Shown: positions 1 through 8,027, counted from the first letter of the stretch. The stretch: DNA of 64,000 bases from Alcaligenes pakistanensis (GCF_014652815.1 NZ_BMZN01000003.1:1-64000), one strand, 5' to 3'. Translations and numbers: made by a program. The notes: generated by a model not told the origin, from the sequence alone.

Positions 1-155
1 TCTTGCGACGAGACCGATTGTGTCTCAAAGAAAAATTCAGAGTTTACACAAGGTAAATCTTCATTCTTCGTTTGTGAGCACTTGATACAAACTTGTGGCG
101 ATCCCCGAAGGGTTCGACTCGCTCATCCCAAGCGCCCACACTTATCGGCTGTTAA

Positions 156-168
156 TTGTTAAAGAGCA
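156..168 (-). promoter_or_regulatory. rRNA boxA antitermination element
   Basis: The minus strand reads TGCTCTTTAACAA, matching the NusB/NusE-bound boxA of rRNA leaders. It is followed by a GTGGGC-containing segment, as in enterobacterial rRNA leaders. It lies about 155 nt before the window edge. Confidence 0.8.
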
Positions 169-259
169 GTGACAGTTGCCTGTCGTTCCACTTACTAACC
201 CGGTTAGCTCGTCGCGCTGAGCGCTTCAAACTTCGCTGTGTTAGCAGCAGAGAAACGAG

Positions 260-288
260 ATTATGAAGCAGATCAGGCGGCGTGTCAA
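260..288 (-). promoter_or_regulatory. rRNA promoter P2 (sigma-70)
   Basis: On the minus strand, -35 TTGACA (283-288) and -10 CATAAT (260-265) are separated by exactly 17 bp. It is the nearer of two tandem promoters to the boxA element. Confidence 0.7.
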
Positions 289-486
289 GCGTTTTTTTTG
301 AAGAAGCTAGAAAGTTTTAACACCGTCTAACTCGTCACGCTCAAACCAGAACTTTCGCTCTGTCCTACCTGATGAACAATCAACCGTGAGGCTAACCATC
401 CAACTTCACAAACAAGGGTAAATTTTCAAAAGTCTTTTCAAACACTTAAAAACTTAACGTTGCGTTCTCTTAGGGAGAACCTAGAA

Positions 487-515
487 CTTTAACACAGAAT
501 TTTGAGATCTGTCAA
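487..515 (-). promoter_or_regulatory. rRNA promoter P1 (sigma-70)
   Basis: On the minus strand, -35 TTGACA (510-515) is followed 17 bp later by TTAAAG (487-492), or by TAAAGT with an 18-bp spacer. The -10 is weaker than at P2. Tandem P1/P2 promoters are usual for rRNA operons. Confidence 0.6.
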
Positions 516-958
516 GCTCCGGGTTTTCACCCTGCCAGTTACCTGGCCAGCTATCTAAGTATCGGTGCGGGCCTTCTGGCCAAAGCGGTGATTCTTGTCT
601 AACTGCTCTCTGTAGCGCTTCGGGGTAAACCCTGTCTGTGCTGCAGCGAGAAAAGAACTATAGCACGATGAATTCGCGGCTTGCAAGCCTTCTTTGTCAT
701 TTTTCTTACTATTTGATGAGAAGGCCACCAGCAAAAACACATAGCTCATTGATAACTATAGAGAACACTCAGGAAAATAATTTTGACTGTGACGTCGACA
801 TTTTTCTGCCTGTAGAGAAAACTTAGCTCCTAATCGCTAGAACATGGCCCAAAACCTTGATTTCTGGTGCAAAAAGACCGTTGGCCATACCTTATATCCC
901 TGACGAGCTGACCTCCTATATAGATAGAGAGGCTAAACCAACCCACTTGTAGTCAGAC
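516..958. other. intergenic stretch without a supported gene
   Basis: Only short open frames without ribosome-binding sites or family resemblance are found. The right part, near 911-931, carries the first of several CTATATAG-type short palindromes that recur to about 1820. Upstream elements of the rRNA promoters may lie at the left side. Confidence 0.5.
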
Positions 959-1051
<93 letters not shown>

Positions 1052-1085
1052 CGAACCAGGGCTACAAACCTGCCACTTCAAACCA

Positions 1086-1099
1086 CTCTATATATAGAG
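1086..1099. repeat. 14-bp perfect palindrome CTCTATATATAGAG
   Basis: A perfect palindrome, identical to a second copy at 1750-1763. Related shorter versions lie at about 915-930, 1416-1427, 1436-1451 and 1505-1519. The function is unknown: protein binding sites, remnants of a mobile repeat, or AT-rich cruciforms are all possible. Confidence 0.85.
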
Positions 1100-1145
1100 G
1101 CAGCGCAAGCAAGCCTACCAAACCCTTCCTCATGAGGGCCTGCCA

Positions 1146-1380
1146 GCCACTCGGAGCCCTGGCACAGGGAGCCGGGGCGAGTCAGACTGTTTGCGGCAGT
1201 CAGAGCTGCGATCGGGGATGCAAGCAGTCTGCTGTTTGAGCCCAACGTTTGTGATTGGTCCGGGGGACCAATCACTGGGCGAGTTCAGACTGCGCCCCGA
1301 TCGTAGCTCTGACAAGGGCACCGACGCGCAGCGTCGGCAAACAGTCCGCCCGGGCTCCCTGTACCAGGGCTCTGAGTGGC
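1146..1380 (-). repeat. large folded palindromic element, copy A
   Basis: Copy A of a three-member family, oriented on the minus strand. Closing stem P1 pairs 1146-1178 with 1348-1380 (33 bp, a few wobbles or mismatches). P2 pairs ACTGTTTGC (1186-1194) with 1337-1345. P3 is the hairpin 1321-1337. P4 pairs 1200-1217 with 1295-1312 (18 bp, one A-C or G-T pair). P5 pairs 1224-1231 with 1286-1293. P6 is the 11-bp hairpin 1251-1261/1265-1275 with a three-base loop. The unpaired words TGCCCTTG, GAACTC and CTCAAACAGCA (minus strand) are shared with the other copies. A 7-bp hairpin (GACCTAC/GTAGGTC, 1381-1399) abuts the right end. It may be a structured RNA or a DNA repeat; no transposase is nearby. 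Confidence 0.85.
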
Positions 1381-1409
1381 GACCTACATAAAGTAGGTCT
1401 GAAGCAATC

Positions 1410-1522
1410 GTCCTATCTATATAGAGAGAGCTTATCTCCTATATATAAGAGACCTAGTGTTCCCGCTCCCATCCTCCTCTCTATATAAAAACCATCTACA
1501 TCGAGGCTCTATATAAGAGCAC
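1410..1522. repeat. cluster of TATA-type short palindromes
   Basis: Several imperfect palindromes of the pattern CTCTATATAGAG or GCTCTATATAAGAGC are packed here (about 1416-1427, 1436-1451, 1475-1490, 1505-1519). No coding frame is supported. They share their core with the perfect 14-mers at 1086 and 1750. Confidence 0.6.
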
Positions 1523-1558
1523 TAACTAGGCAGTAGGCGCATCAATCACAAATACGGG

Positions 1559-1646
1559 CAGAGACAGAGACAGAGACAGAGACAGAGACAGAGACAGAGA
1601 CAGAGACAGAGACAGAGACAGAGACAGAGACAGAGACAGAGACAGA
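1559..1646. repeat. hexanucleotide tandem repeat (CAGAGA)n, about 14-15 copies
   Basis: A clean period-6 run. On the minus strand one frame reads as Ser-Val repeats (frame 1542-1730), but the flanks look non-coding, so it is treated as a variable-number tandem repeat and not a gene. Confidence 0.95.
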
Positions 1647-1749
1647 CAGGATATGGGTGCGATCATCCAGGCTTTGCGAATGAGCCACCCGACTTACGGC
1701 CCATTGCCAGTTCTCCTGGTTAAAGTCCATGTCACCTCAAAGACTCCCA

Positions 1750-1763
1750 CTCTATATATAGAG
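1750..1763. repeat. second copy of palindrome CTCTATATATAGAG
   Basis: Identical over 14 bases to the palindrome at 1086-1099. It sits 100 bp right of the hexanucleotide tract. Confidence 0.85.
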
Positions 1764-1943
1764 AAGGCGGTTGCAAACGAACCGCCCCCTAACTAAGGGA
1801 GCCCTATTTATATAGCTGCCCATCTCCATGGGCTAAGACAGAGGAAAGTTCGCATCGAACCATTTCAACAACACCCAAAAAGAGAGGAAACCCCAAACCA
1901 CCGAGATCTGAAACAGCCGAGCACCGCACAGCCTCCAGCCCTG

Positions 1944-2022
1944 CTACTCCCTACTCCCTACTCCCTACTCCCTACTCCCTACTCCCTACTCCCTACTCCC
2001 CACTCCCCACTCCCCACTCCCC
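1944..2022. repeat. heptanucleotide tandem repeat (CTACTCC)n, about 11 copies
   Basis: About eight CTACTCC units are followed by about three CCACTCC units, so the array shows one internal variant type at its right end. It lies 160 bp upstream of the rhodanese gene. The remaining stretch to 2181 shows nothing recognisable beyond a weak GAGAG ribosome-binding site. Confidence 0.92.
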
Positions 2023-2181
2023 AAACCTTATCCTCCCCATTTCCCTTCCATCCCGCCGCCTTTACACCCTCAAGCAATAAGCTAATCCCCAATTCATTGT
2101 TATTTTCTGTAGCCGCGTTCATTACCATTCCTTATGCACTTAATCCTCTAAGCAGGCCGCTGCTTACTCAAGAGAGTAATA

Positions 2182-3147
2182 ATGATCAAACCTATCCTCA
2201 TCTCCCTGGCATTTGCATTCAGCACGGTAATAGCGCCGTCTGTCTCCGCAGAACCAAGTACACCCGAAACTGCCGCCAAGCCAACAGCCTTGATCTCGGC
2301 CGCCGACCTGGCAACCCAACTGGATCAAAGCAATCTGCGAATTCTGGACATCCGCACAGACAAAGAATATGCAGCTGGCCACGTTCCCGGTGCTGTCCAC
2401 ACCCCATACGGCGCCTATCGCGGACCAGCAGATAACGCGGGAGCCTTACGCTCGGAAGACGAACTGTCCGCCCTATTCAGCAAAGCCGGCATTTCCAAAG
2501 ACAGCTACGTAGTCGTCACCTACGCAGGCGCGAACCCCACCGACTTTGGTGCTGCCGCACGCGTGTACTGGACACTGAAAGCTGGCGGCCTGACACAGTT
2601 GTCGATTCTGGACGGCGGCCTGCAAGCCTGGGAAGCAGAAGGCAACCCCCTTAGCAAAGACACGCCAGCAGTAAGTCCCACCGAATTCAGCTACCAGTAC
2701 CGCAAAGATATGGTCGTCAGCACACAAGAAGTGGCTGACTACATCAAGAACGGACAAGCCCCCGTCTTACTGGATGCCCGCCCTAGCGAATTTTTCAAAG
2801 GCGAAAAGCGCGTTGATGCCGCTGCACGCTACGGCACCTTGCCCGGCGCTCGTGAACTGGACTTCAACAGCTTCTTTCGCAGTGATAAACCCGTACTGAA
2901 AGACACAGGCGAAATTATTAAAATCGTCCAAGAGCAGGGTCTGGATAACAAACCCACCGTCTCGTTCTGCAATACCGGACACTGGGCTGCCACCAACTGG
3001 TTTGTACTCTCGGAGTTGGCCGGCAACCCCGATGTGAAGCTCTACCCCGAGTCCGTCGTGGAATGGAGCCGCAGCAACCTGCCCATGGACAACCAGCCAT
3101 CCCGCTTTGAAGTCCTGAAACTTGATGCCAAGCGCGCTCTTAATTAA
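2182..3147 (+). CDS. periplasmic tandem-domain rhodanese (sulfurtransferase)
   Basis: A 321-residue exported protein that probably moves sulfane sulfur from a donor such as thiosulfate to an acceptor. Residues 1-23 form a Sec signal peptide ending VSA. The first rhodanese fold (about 37-155) has no cysteine at the expected loop (TYAGANPTDF), so it should be structural only. The second (about 175-305) carries Cys263 in the loop CNTGHWA, the likely persulfide-forming residue. This inactive-active order is usual for two-domain rhodaneses. The gene ends 17 bp before a YeeE/YedE sulfur transporter, so a shared role in periplasmic sulfur handling is likely. The physiological donor is unknown. Confidence 0.9.
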   Translation: MIKPILISLAFAFSTVIAPSVSAEPSTPETAAKPTALISAADLATQLDQSNLRILDIRTDKEYAAGHVPGAVHTPYGAYRGPADNAGALRSEDELSALFSKAGISKDSYVVVTYAGANPTDFGAAARVYWTLKAGGLTQLSILDGGLQAWEAEGNPLSKDTPAVSPTEFSYQYRKDMVVSTQEVADYIKNGQAPVLLDARPSEFFKGEKRVDAAARYGTLPGARELDFNSFFRSDKPVLKDTGEIIKIVQEQGLDNKPTVSFCNTGHWAATNWFVLSELAGNPDVKLYPESVVEWSRSNLPMDNQPSRFEVLKLDAKRALN

Positions 3148-3164
3148 ATAGTTGGTATCCGATC

Positions 3165-4271
3165 ATGCTTCTTCTAACTAGACTGGGCTTTATCCTGGCC
3201 AGCCTGGCCCTGATCATCGGGGTCACGCTGGTAGGCGGTTTGCGCCAAGGTCTGCTGACCCTATTAGGGATAGGCTTTGGCGCCGTGCTGCAAGGAGCCC
3301 GTTTTGGCTTCACCACTGGCTGGCGCAACTATATCGAGCGCCGTGATCCCCAAGGGATCTGGGCACAAATGCTCTTGCTGGTATTGGCCGCCGCTTTCAC
3401 CCTCCCCCTGATCGCAGATAGCGGTGGTGAGCTGGTAGGTGCCATTGCGCCATTGACCATCAGCCTCGTGCTAGGTGCCTTCCTGTTTGGGGCCGCCATG
3501 CAACTGGCTGACGGCTGCGGCTCCGGCACCTTATATAAAGCAGGCGCAGGTGCTCCAATCTCCTTTGCCGTATTACCTACCTTTGCCATTGGCAGTTTTC
3601 TAGGCGCATCGCATCAACCCGGCTGGATTGCCTTGGGAGGCTTACCCGCCATTGACCTGACCGTCTCATTGGGCTGGCCCACCGCCCTACTGATCACCGT
3701 ATTGGGCTGCGCCGCCGTATCCTGGTTTGTAGGCCGAGGCGCACGACGCCATCAAAAAACACACAGCAGCTCCCCCGCCAAATGGGAAATGCGCTGGTGG
3801 ATGGGCGCCTTGCTGTTGGCTGTCCTATACGCCATTCACATGGTGGTCGCCGGGCAACCCTGGGGTATCGTTTACGGTATTGGTCTTTGGGGCGCAAAAG
3901 TATTTTCAGCCTTGGGCTGGTCCCCGGTTGGGGACGCATTCTGGGGCGTGGCTCCCCATGCCCAACGTCTGGCTGAACCTGTGCTGGCTGACGTCACCTC
4001 GGTTACCAACTTTGGTTTGATCCTGGGGGCTATGGCGGCTTCTCGCTGGAACCACCCTGCCAACTTCAAATCGCCCAATTCGCGCACCTTGTGGGTAGGC
4101 GCAATTGCAGGCTTGGTCATGGGCTACAGTGCTCGCATGGCCTTTGGATGCAATGTGGGTGCATTTCTGGGGGGCATTGCCTCGGCCAGCATACACGGCT
4201 GGGTCTGGTTTGCACTGGCCTTTGCCGGGTCCATCATAGGCGTGCGCATTCGTCGCCGCGTTAACCCTTGA
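3165..4271 (+). CDS. YeeE/YedE-family thiosulfate/sulfur transporter
   Basis: A 368-residue inner-membrane protein with about nine to ten hydrophobic segments. Family hallmarks are the conserved cysteine loops DGCGSGTLYKAG (Cys118) and FGCNVGAFLGG (Cys329), which in thiosulfate importers of this family (TsuA) lie along the path taken by the sulfur compound. An arginine-rich loop near residues 46-60 follows the first repeat. It starts 17 bp after the exported rhodanese and is followed by a 54-residue peptide gene, so the three probably form one unit for periplasmic sulfur-compound transfer and import. The substrate (thiosulfate or another sulfane) is inferred from the family. Confidence 0.88.
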   Translation: MLLLTRLGFILASLALIIGVTLVGGLRQGLLTLLGIGFGAVLQGARFGFTTGWRNYIERRDPQGIWAQMLLLVLAAAFTLPLIADSGGELVGAIAPLTISLVLGAFLFGAAMQLADGCGSGTLYKAGAGAPISFAVLPTFAIGSFLGASHQPGWIALGGLPAIDLTVSLGWPTALLITVLGCAAVSWFVGRGARRHQKTHSSSPAKWEMRWWMGALLLAVLYAIHMVVAGQPWGIVYGIGLWGAKVFSALGWSPVGDAFWGVAPHAQRLAEPVLADVTSVTNFGLILGAMAASRWNHPANFKSPNSRTLWVGAIAGLVMGYSARMAFGCNVGAFLGGIASASIHGWVWFALAFAGSIIGVRIRRRVNP

Positions 4272-4282
4272 GTCGCGCAAGC

Positions 4283-4447
4283 ATGAGCAAAACTACTTTC
4301 CGCCTTATAACCAGTACCTTCTGGCTGATCGTTGTCTTATTAGTGGTGATGGACAGCCTGCAAGACTACCCCTACCGTCCAGAACCCGCCCCCATTGCCT
4401 GGGGTAGCGGACAAGCTGCCAGTGGCGGCCACTGCTCGGGCCGATAA
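4283..4447 (+). CDS. 54-residue membrane peptide downstream of the sulfur transporter
   Basis: A short frame starting ATG 11 bp after the YeeE/YedE stop. It encodes one hydrophobic segment (about residues 11-23, FWLIVVLLVVM) followed by a Pro/Gly-rich tail ending in a Gly-His-Cys-Ser-Gly motif. The tail cysteine is notable beside two sulfur-handling genes. I do not recognise a family. Its tight spacing, same strand and sensible membrane topology support a real gene; a chance frame cannot be excluded. Confidence 0.5.
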   Translation: MSKTTFRLITSTFWLIVVLLVVMDSLQDYPYRPEPAPIAWGSGQAASGGHCSGR

Positions 4448-4470
4448 ACCCTAGCCTGTTTGACCTGAAA

Positions 4471-4537
4471 CGCCCCTGATTCAGAAAACCTTGTCTAGCA
4501 ACATTGGCTTGCTACGCAAAGTTCCTATATCAGGGGC
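4471..4537. terminator. possible terminator with a large loop
   Basis: GCCCCTGAT (4472-4480) pairs with ATCAGGGGC (4529-4537), followed by ATTTTC. The loop is nearly 50 nt, so this is only a candidate end for the rhodanese unit. Confidence 0.4.
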
Positions 4538-4673
4538 ATTTTCTTGGCTTAGTGCAAATTCCACGTTGCCCATAACGGCACACTAGCAGCCACACACCTA
4601 CACGTCAGTTGGATAAGGACCAAAGCTTGCTTGCCGTGCTAGCATCAGTCACATTTCCCAACATCCTGCTCTC

Positions 4674-5645
4674 ATGCTGAATTTCCTACGCACCACCTTT
4701 ATCCGCAGCCTGCGCATGTTCTATACCGTTGCGCGCATCATGATCCCGATCATGATTGTGGTGCGTATTGCTGCGCAGCTAGGTTTGATTGAGCAGGCTG
4801 GAAAATGGATTGGCCCCATCATGGCCTTGGTCGGGCTACCTGCCGAAGCTGGCATTGTCTGGGCAACCACCGCTTTGGCTGGTATTTATGCAGGTATAGG
4901 CTCAATGGCCTCCTTGGGCGACAGCCTGAGTCTTAACGCTGCCCAAATCAGCGTATTGGGCACCATGATGCTATTTGCGCACAATATGCCCATGGAGCAA
5001 GCCATTGTGCGTCGGGCTGGCGCCAGCTTCTGGTTTACAGCAGCACTACGCATTATTTGTGCCTTGCTCTACGGCGGCCTGCTGGCCTGGGGACTGAGCA
5101 GCGCCGGCCTTTTACAGGAACCTGTTTCACTGGCCTGGCTGTACGGCCAGTCCAATGCCACACAAGGTGGCTGGCAGGGTTGGGTAGATTGGTTTTGGGG
5201 CACGGCCAGCTCCTTACTAATGACTTGGCTCATTATCCTGGGCTTGCTGCTGATTCTGTCCGTGCTGGACAAGATAGGTTTCACCCGGTTGCTGACCCGT
5301 TTATTACTGCCCCTACTGCGGTTTTCAGGGCTAGAAGAGCGCGTCGCCCCCACAACTACCATCGGGGTGTTGCTGGGCCTGAGCTATGGCGGCGCCTTGA
5401 TTATTGATGAGTCCCGCCAACAGAATTACAGCCCCCGAACACGTCTTCTGGCTTTATCCTGGCTATCCTTGAGCCATTCCCTGATTGAAGACACCATTCT
5501 TATTCTGGCTCTGGGTGCCAACATCTGGGTAGCTCTGGTGGGCCGAGTTGTCCTGACCTTACTGATTATTGGCCTGATGGCACGGCTGACATTACCAGGT
5601 AGCGTCCTGTATAGACGCTACCTTGCCCCTACCCCGCATTCTTAA
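4674..5645 (+). CDS. nucleoside-recognition (Gate) domain membrane protein
   Basis: A 323-residue polytopic membrane protein with about eight hydrophobic helices. Two similar halves can be seen: an N-terminal segment (IMIPIMIVVRIAAQLG, then a GIGSMASLGDSLSL loop) and a C-terminal one with GLSYGGALIIDE. This matches the Gate/nucleoside-recognition fold of spore-maturation-like and YjiH-type proteins, whose substrates are mostly unknown. It stands alone between a sulfur-transport unit and the convergent msrA gene, so context gives no substrate. The family call is good; the function is not established. Confidence 0.7.
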   Translation: MLNFLRTTFIRSLRMFYTVARIMIPIMIVVRIAAQLGLIEQAGKWIGPIMALVGLPAEAGIVWATTALAGIYAGIGSMASLGDSLSLNAAQISVLGTMMLFAHNMPMEQAIVRRAGASFWFTAALRIICALLYGGLLAWGLSSAGLLQEPVSLAWLYGQSNATQGGWQGWVDWFWGTASSLLMTWLIILGLLLILSVLDKIGFTRLLTRLLLPLLRFSGLEERVAPTTTIGVLLGLSYGGALIIDESRQQNYSPRTRLLALSWLSLSHSLIEDTILILALGANIWVALVGRVVLTLLIIGLMARLTLPGSVLYRRYLAPTPHS

Positions 5646-5652
5646 AGGTAGC

Positions 5653-6186
5653 TCAAGCACCTTTAATCAGTAAATCCTGAAAACGCTGATAAAACTTCTT
5701 GAGCTTGGGCGCAATAACCATCTGGCAATAAGCCTGCTCGGGATGAAGCGCAAAATAGTCGTGGTGATAATCCTCAGCTTCCCAGAACGTGGGGCTGTCG
5801 AGTACATGCGTCACGATGGGCGCATCGAACTGCGGTTTAATTTCTTCAATCACCTCAAAAGCCTGACGACGCTGCTCCTCGTTCTGACAAAAAATGGCGG
5901 AAGCATATTGCGGACCTTGGTCGGCACCCTGTCGATCTGGCGTGGTAGGGTCGTGGGTCAGGAAAAAAACTTCCAGCAAATCCCGGTAGGAAATGACGGA
6001 GGGGTCGAACTCCACCTTGACCACTTCAATATGGCCGGTCTGCTTGCCGCACACCTGCTCGTAGGTAGGGTGCTCAACGTGGCCGCCACAGTATCCCGGC
6101 ACCACCGATTGCACGCCTTGCAAGGCTTTGAAAATACCTTCGGTGCACCAAAAACATCCGCCACCTAATATGGCTGTTTCCTTCAT
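5653..6186 (-). CDS. msrA: peptide-methionine (S)-S-oxide reductase MsrA
   Basis: A 177-residue enzyme that reduces methionine-S-sulfoxide in oxidised proteins. The N-terminus has the family motif GCFWC with catalytic Cys11, and a later cysteine (EQAYCQM) is a candidate resolving residue. The frame stays open further upstream, but the start is placed at 6186 because AAGGAGA precedes that ATG and the protein then begins as usual for the family (MKETAILGGGCFWC). The start overlaps the stop of an upstream c-type cytochrome gene (ATGA), so the two should be translationally coupled. No signal peptide is present, so it is cytoplasmic. Confidence 0.95.
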   Translation of the reverse strand: MKETAILGGGCFWCTEGIFKALQGVQSVVPGYCGGHVEHPTYEQVCGKQTGHIEVVKVEFDPSVISYRDLLEVFFLTHDPTTPDRQGADQGPQYASAIFCQNEEQRRQAFEVIEEIKPQFDAPIVTHVLDSPTFWEAEDYHHDYFALHPEQAYCQMVIAPKLKKFYQRFQDLLIKGA

Positions 6187-6551
6187 GAAATCTCCTTTGT
6201 TGACGAATTGGCTAGACTCAACAACCAAGCTGCAATAGCTTGCGCTTGCTGGACGCTGATCCGGTTTTGAGCGGGCATGGGAATCGCTCCCCAATTGCCC
6301 CGGCTGCCCTGTTGAATCTGTCTCTGCAAATACGTCAGGGTTTCCTGCGCCGGACCTTGCGCATAGCGTTGGGCAATCTCCCGGAACGGAGGTCCCACCC
6401 GTTTACGATCCATCTGATGGCAGGACAAGCACTGCGCCTGCACAATGTCCATCACCGCTACCGTATCAGCCTTTGCCGCTGGATTAAAGATCATCAGCCC
6501 ACAAAAAACTACTAATGGTAAATGGCTGGCCCAAGAGACTGAATACAGCAT
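6183..6551 (-). CDS. small periplasmic c-type cytochrome
   Basis: A 122-residue class I cytochrome c. A signal peptide covers about residues 1-28 (cleavage after AAKA). The haem-attachment motif CLSCH is at residues 41-45, and IPMPA near 90-94 supplies the likely axial methionine, giving a cytochrome c551/c552-type electron carrier of about 10 kDa when mature. Its stop codon overlaps the start of msrA on the same strand. The link between an electron carrier and a cytoplasmic repair enzyme is unusual and may only reflect co-expression under oxidative stress. Confidence 0.88.
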   Translation of the reverse strand: MLYSVSWASHLPLVVFCGLMIFNPAAKADTVAVMDIVQAQCLSCHQMDRKRVGPPFREIAQRYAQGPAQETLTYLQRQIQQGSRGNWGAIPMPAQNRISVQQAQAIAAWLLSLANSSTKEIS

Positions 6552-6635
6552 GATCCTTCCCTTACAATTTACCCAGCCCTAGCCTGGGCTCGCAGTCACG
6601 CTATTATCTGATAATCATCTCTGTAATGGGCACGC

Positions 6636-7424
6636 ATGTTAATTCACCCGCAGTTTGATCCTGTCGCCATACAAATTGGCCCCCTTGCCATTCATTGGTA
6701 TGGCTTGATGTATTTGGTCGGCTTTGGCCTGGTATGGCTAGCAGGTACAGCGCGCATTCGCGCAGGTTACTCCTTGCTGACTCGCAAAGACCTGGAAGAC
6801 CTGATCTTTTATTGCGTCCTGGGCGTAGTAGCGGGTGGGCGTCTGGGCTACACCCTGTTTTATCAACCCGCCTACTACTTGTCGCACCCGCTGGAAATTC
6901 TGTATGTCTGGCAAGGCGGCATGTCCTTTCATGGCGGTCTGATCGGTGTACTGGCTACGATTGCCCTGTTTGCCCGTAACCGCCAACGACGCTTTCTGGA
7001 AGTCAGCGACTTTCTGGCACCTTTGATTCCACTGGGGCTGGCTGTCGGCCGCCTGGGCAATTTCATCAATGGTGAGTTGTGGGGCCGCCCTAGTGATGTG
7101 CCTTGGGCCATGGTGTTCCCGCAAGTGGATGCAACCCCGCGTCACCCATCGCAACTCTATGAGATGGCGCTGGAAGGTATCGCCTTATTTATCTTGCTGT
7201 GGTGGTTCACCCGTCGTCCGCGCATCGTGGGCCAGACCAGTGCCTTGTTTCTGATTGGCTACGGCTTTTTCCGCTTCATGGTGGAATACACCCGTGAGCC
7301 TGACGGTTATCTGGGTCTGCTCAGTGCAGGCTTGTCGATGGGCCAATGGCTGTCGCTGCCCATGATTATTGGTGGCTTGGCTCTGTTTGCCTTTGTCAGC
7401 CAGAGGGCCAAAAATAATAGCTAA
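6636..7424 (+). CDS. lgt: prolipoprotein diacylglyceryl transferase Lgt
   Basis: A 262-residue inner-membrane enzyme that transfers diacylglycerol from phosphatidylglycerol to the lipobox cysteine of prolipoproteins, the first step of lipoprotein maturation. Seven hydrophobic segments are visible. The Lgt signature [15 protein letters not shown] lies near residues 138-152, and HWYGLMYL near residue 20 is also typical. Substrates in this window would include Pal. It is followed by a strong bidirectional terminator. Confidence 0.96.
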   Translation: MLIHPQFDPVAIQIGPLAIHWYGLMYLVGFGLVWLAGTARIRAGYSLLTRKDLEDLIFYCVLGVVAGGRLGYTLFYQPAYYLSHPLEILYVWQGGMSFHGGLIGVLATIALFARNRQRRFLEVSDFLAPLIPLGLAVGRLGNFINGELWGRPSDVPWAMVFPQVDATPRHPSQLYEMALEGIALFILLWWFTRRPRIVGQTSALFLIGYGFFRFMVEYTREPDGYLGLLSAGLSMGQWLSLPMIIGGLALFAFVSQRAKNNS

Positions 7425-7440
7425 GGATAAGAAGAAAGTA

Positions 7441-7472
7441 AAAAGCCCGTCCATTTCTGGACGGGCTTTTTT
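7441..7472. terminator. intrinsic terminator after lgt
   Basis: AAAAGCCCGTCC, loop ATTTCT, GGACGGGCTTTTTT: a 12-bp stem followed by a T run, and preceded by an A run, so it can act in both directions. It would also end the leftward 6S RNA candidate. Confidence 0.88.
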
Positions 7473-7483
7473 GTAGGTGCCCC

Positions 7484-7680
7484 ACCATTGCCGTCAAGAC
7501 CGGCATCCTGGAACCGAAGGTCCAAGATCGGTTGTCATCAGGCCAGCTTCGGGTTCGCCGCGAAGGACGATCGCTCCTATTGGCCAATCCAACAACCTGT
7601 ATGCCAAAAGCATTGGTTCAAGGAATGTATGGTCGTGTCACGAACACGGCAGGGACTTACTGGGATGAAGGCAGCCTATG
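7484..7680 (-). ncRNA. ssrS: probable 6S RNA (ends approximate)
   Basis: The roughly 200-nt space directly downstream of zapA on the same strand is where 6S RNA lies in beta- and gammaproteobacteria. The minus strand holds a recognisable ATTCCTTGAACC segment, complementary blocks that can form a long interrupted rod, and no coding frame with a ribosome-binding site. 6S RNA binds the sigma-70 holoenzyme and down-regulates it in stationary phase. The ends are estimated. The call rests on position and partial motif resemblance and needs a covariance-model search. Confidence 0.62.
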
Positions 7681-7712
7681 AGGAAAAACGCAGGGCTGCT
7701 TTCAAATTTGGT

Positions 7713-8024
7713 TTAACGCGATGTGCCTGAAGGCTCTATGACATCGTCAATCATTGCGTGCATGTCTTCAATTTTACGCTTGAAATCGCCAAAAGCAACA
7801 TTAGCCAGTGGACCATCAGGTGCTTTAGCAGATAAAAACTCGCTGGCGATCTGAATGGCGGCCATAACAGCGATGCGTTCGTTACCCGAAACGCGGCCCG
7901 ACCCCTTGATGGACTGCATGCGTTGGTCAACTAATTTGACCGCTTCAAGCAAACGCGCTTTTTCGGAAGGTGGGCACGCCAAAGAATAATCGCGGCCCAA
8001 CAGGGAAATATCGACTCGTTCCAT
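7713..8024 (-). CDS. zapA: cell division protein ZapA
   Basis: A 103-residue FtsZ-associated protein that bundles FtsZ filaments at the division ring. The N-terminus (VDISLLGRDYSLACP) and the following helix (EKARLLEAVKLVDQRM) match the ZapA head and dimerisation region. The C-terminal part forms a coiled coil. It lies 3 bp downstream of a coiled-coil protein gene on the same strand, a pairing common in betaproteobacteria. The probable 6S RNA follows. Confidence 0.92.
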   Translation of the reverse strand: MERVDISLLGRDYSLACPPSEKARLLEAVKLVDQRMQSIKGSGRVSGNERIAVMAAIQIASEFLSAKAPDGPLANVAFGDFKRKIEDMHAMIDDVIEPSGTSR

Positions 8025-8027
8025 GAT

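Larger units (their letters stand above)
1..486 (-). other. rRNA operon leader region (16S gene just off the left edge)
   Basis: Read on the minus strand, this stretch has the order seen upstream of proteobacterial 16S genes: two sigma-70 promoters, then a boxA antitermination element, then an AT-rich leader running out of the window at base 1. The 16S gene itself is not in the window, so its presence is inferred. The alternative is an rRNA spacer, but strong promoters upstream argue for the operon start. Confidence 0.72.

Noticed and set aside
1-486. 16S rRNA gene within the window
   Set aside because: Only leader, boxA and promoters are visible; the conserved 16S start sequence is not reached before base 1.
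1542-1730. Minus-strand frame with Ser-Val repeats
   Set aside because: It is simply the translation of the CAGAGA microsatellite with short non-coding flanks.
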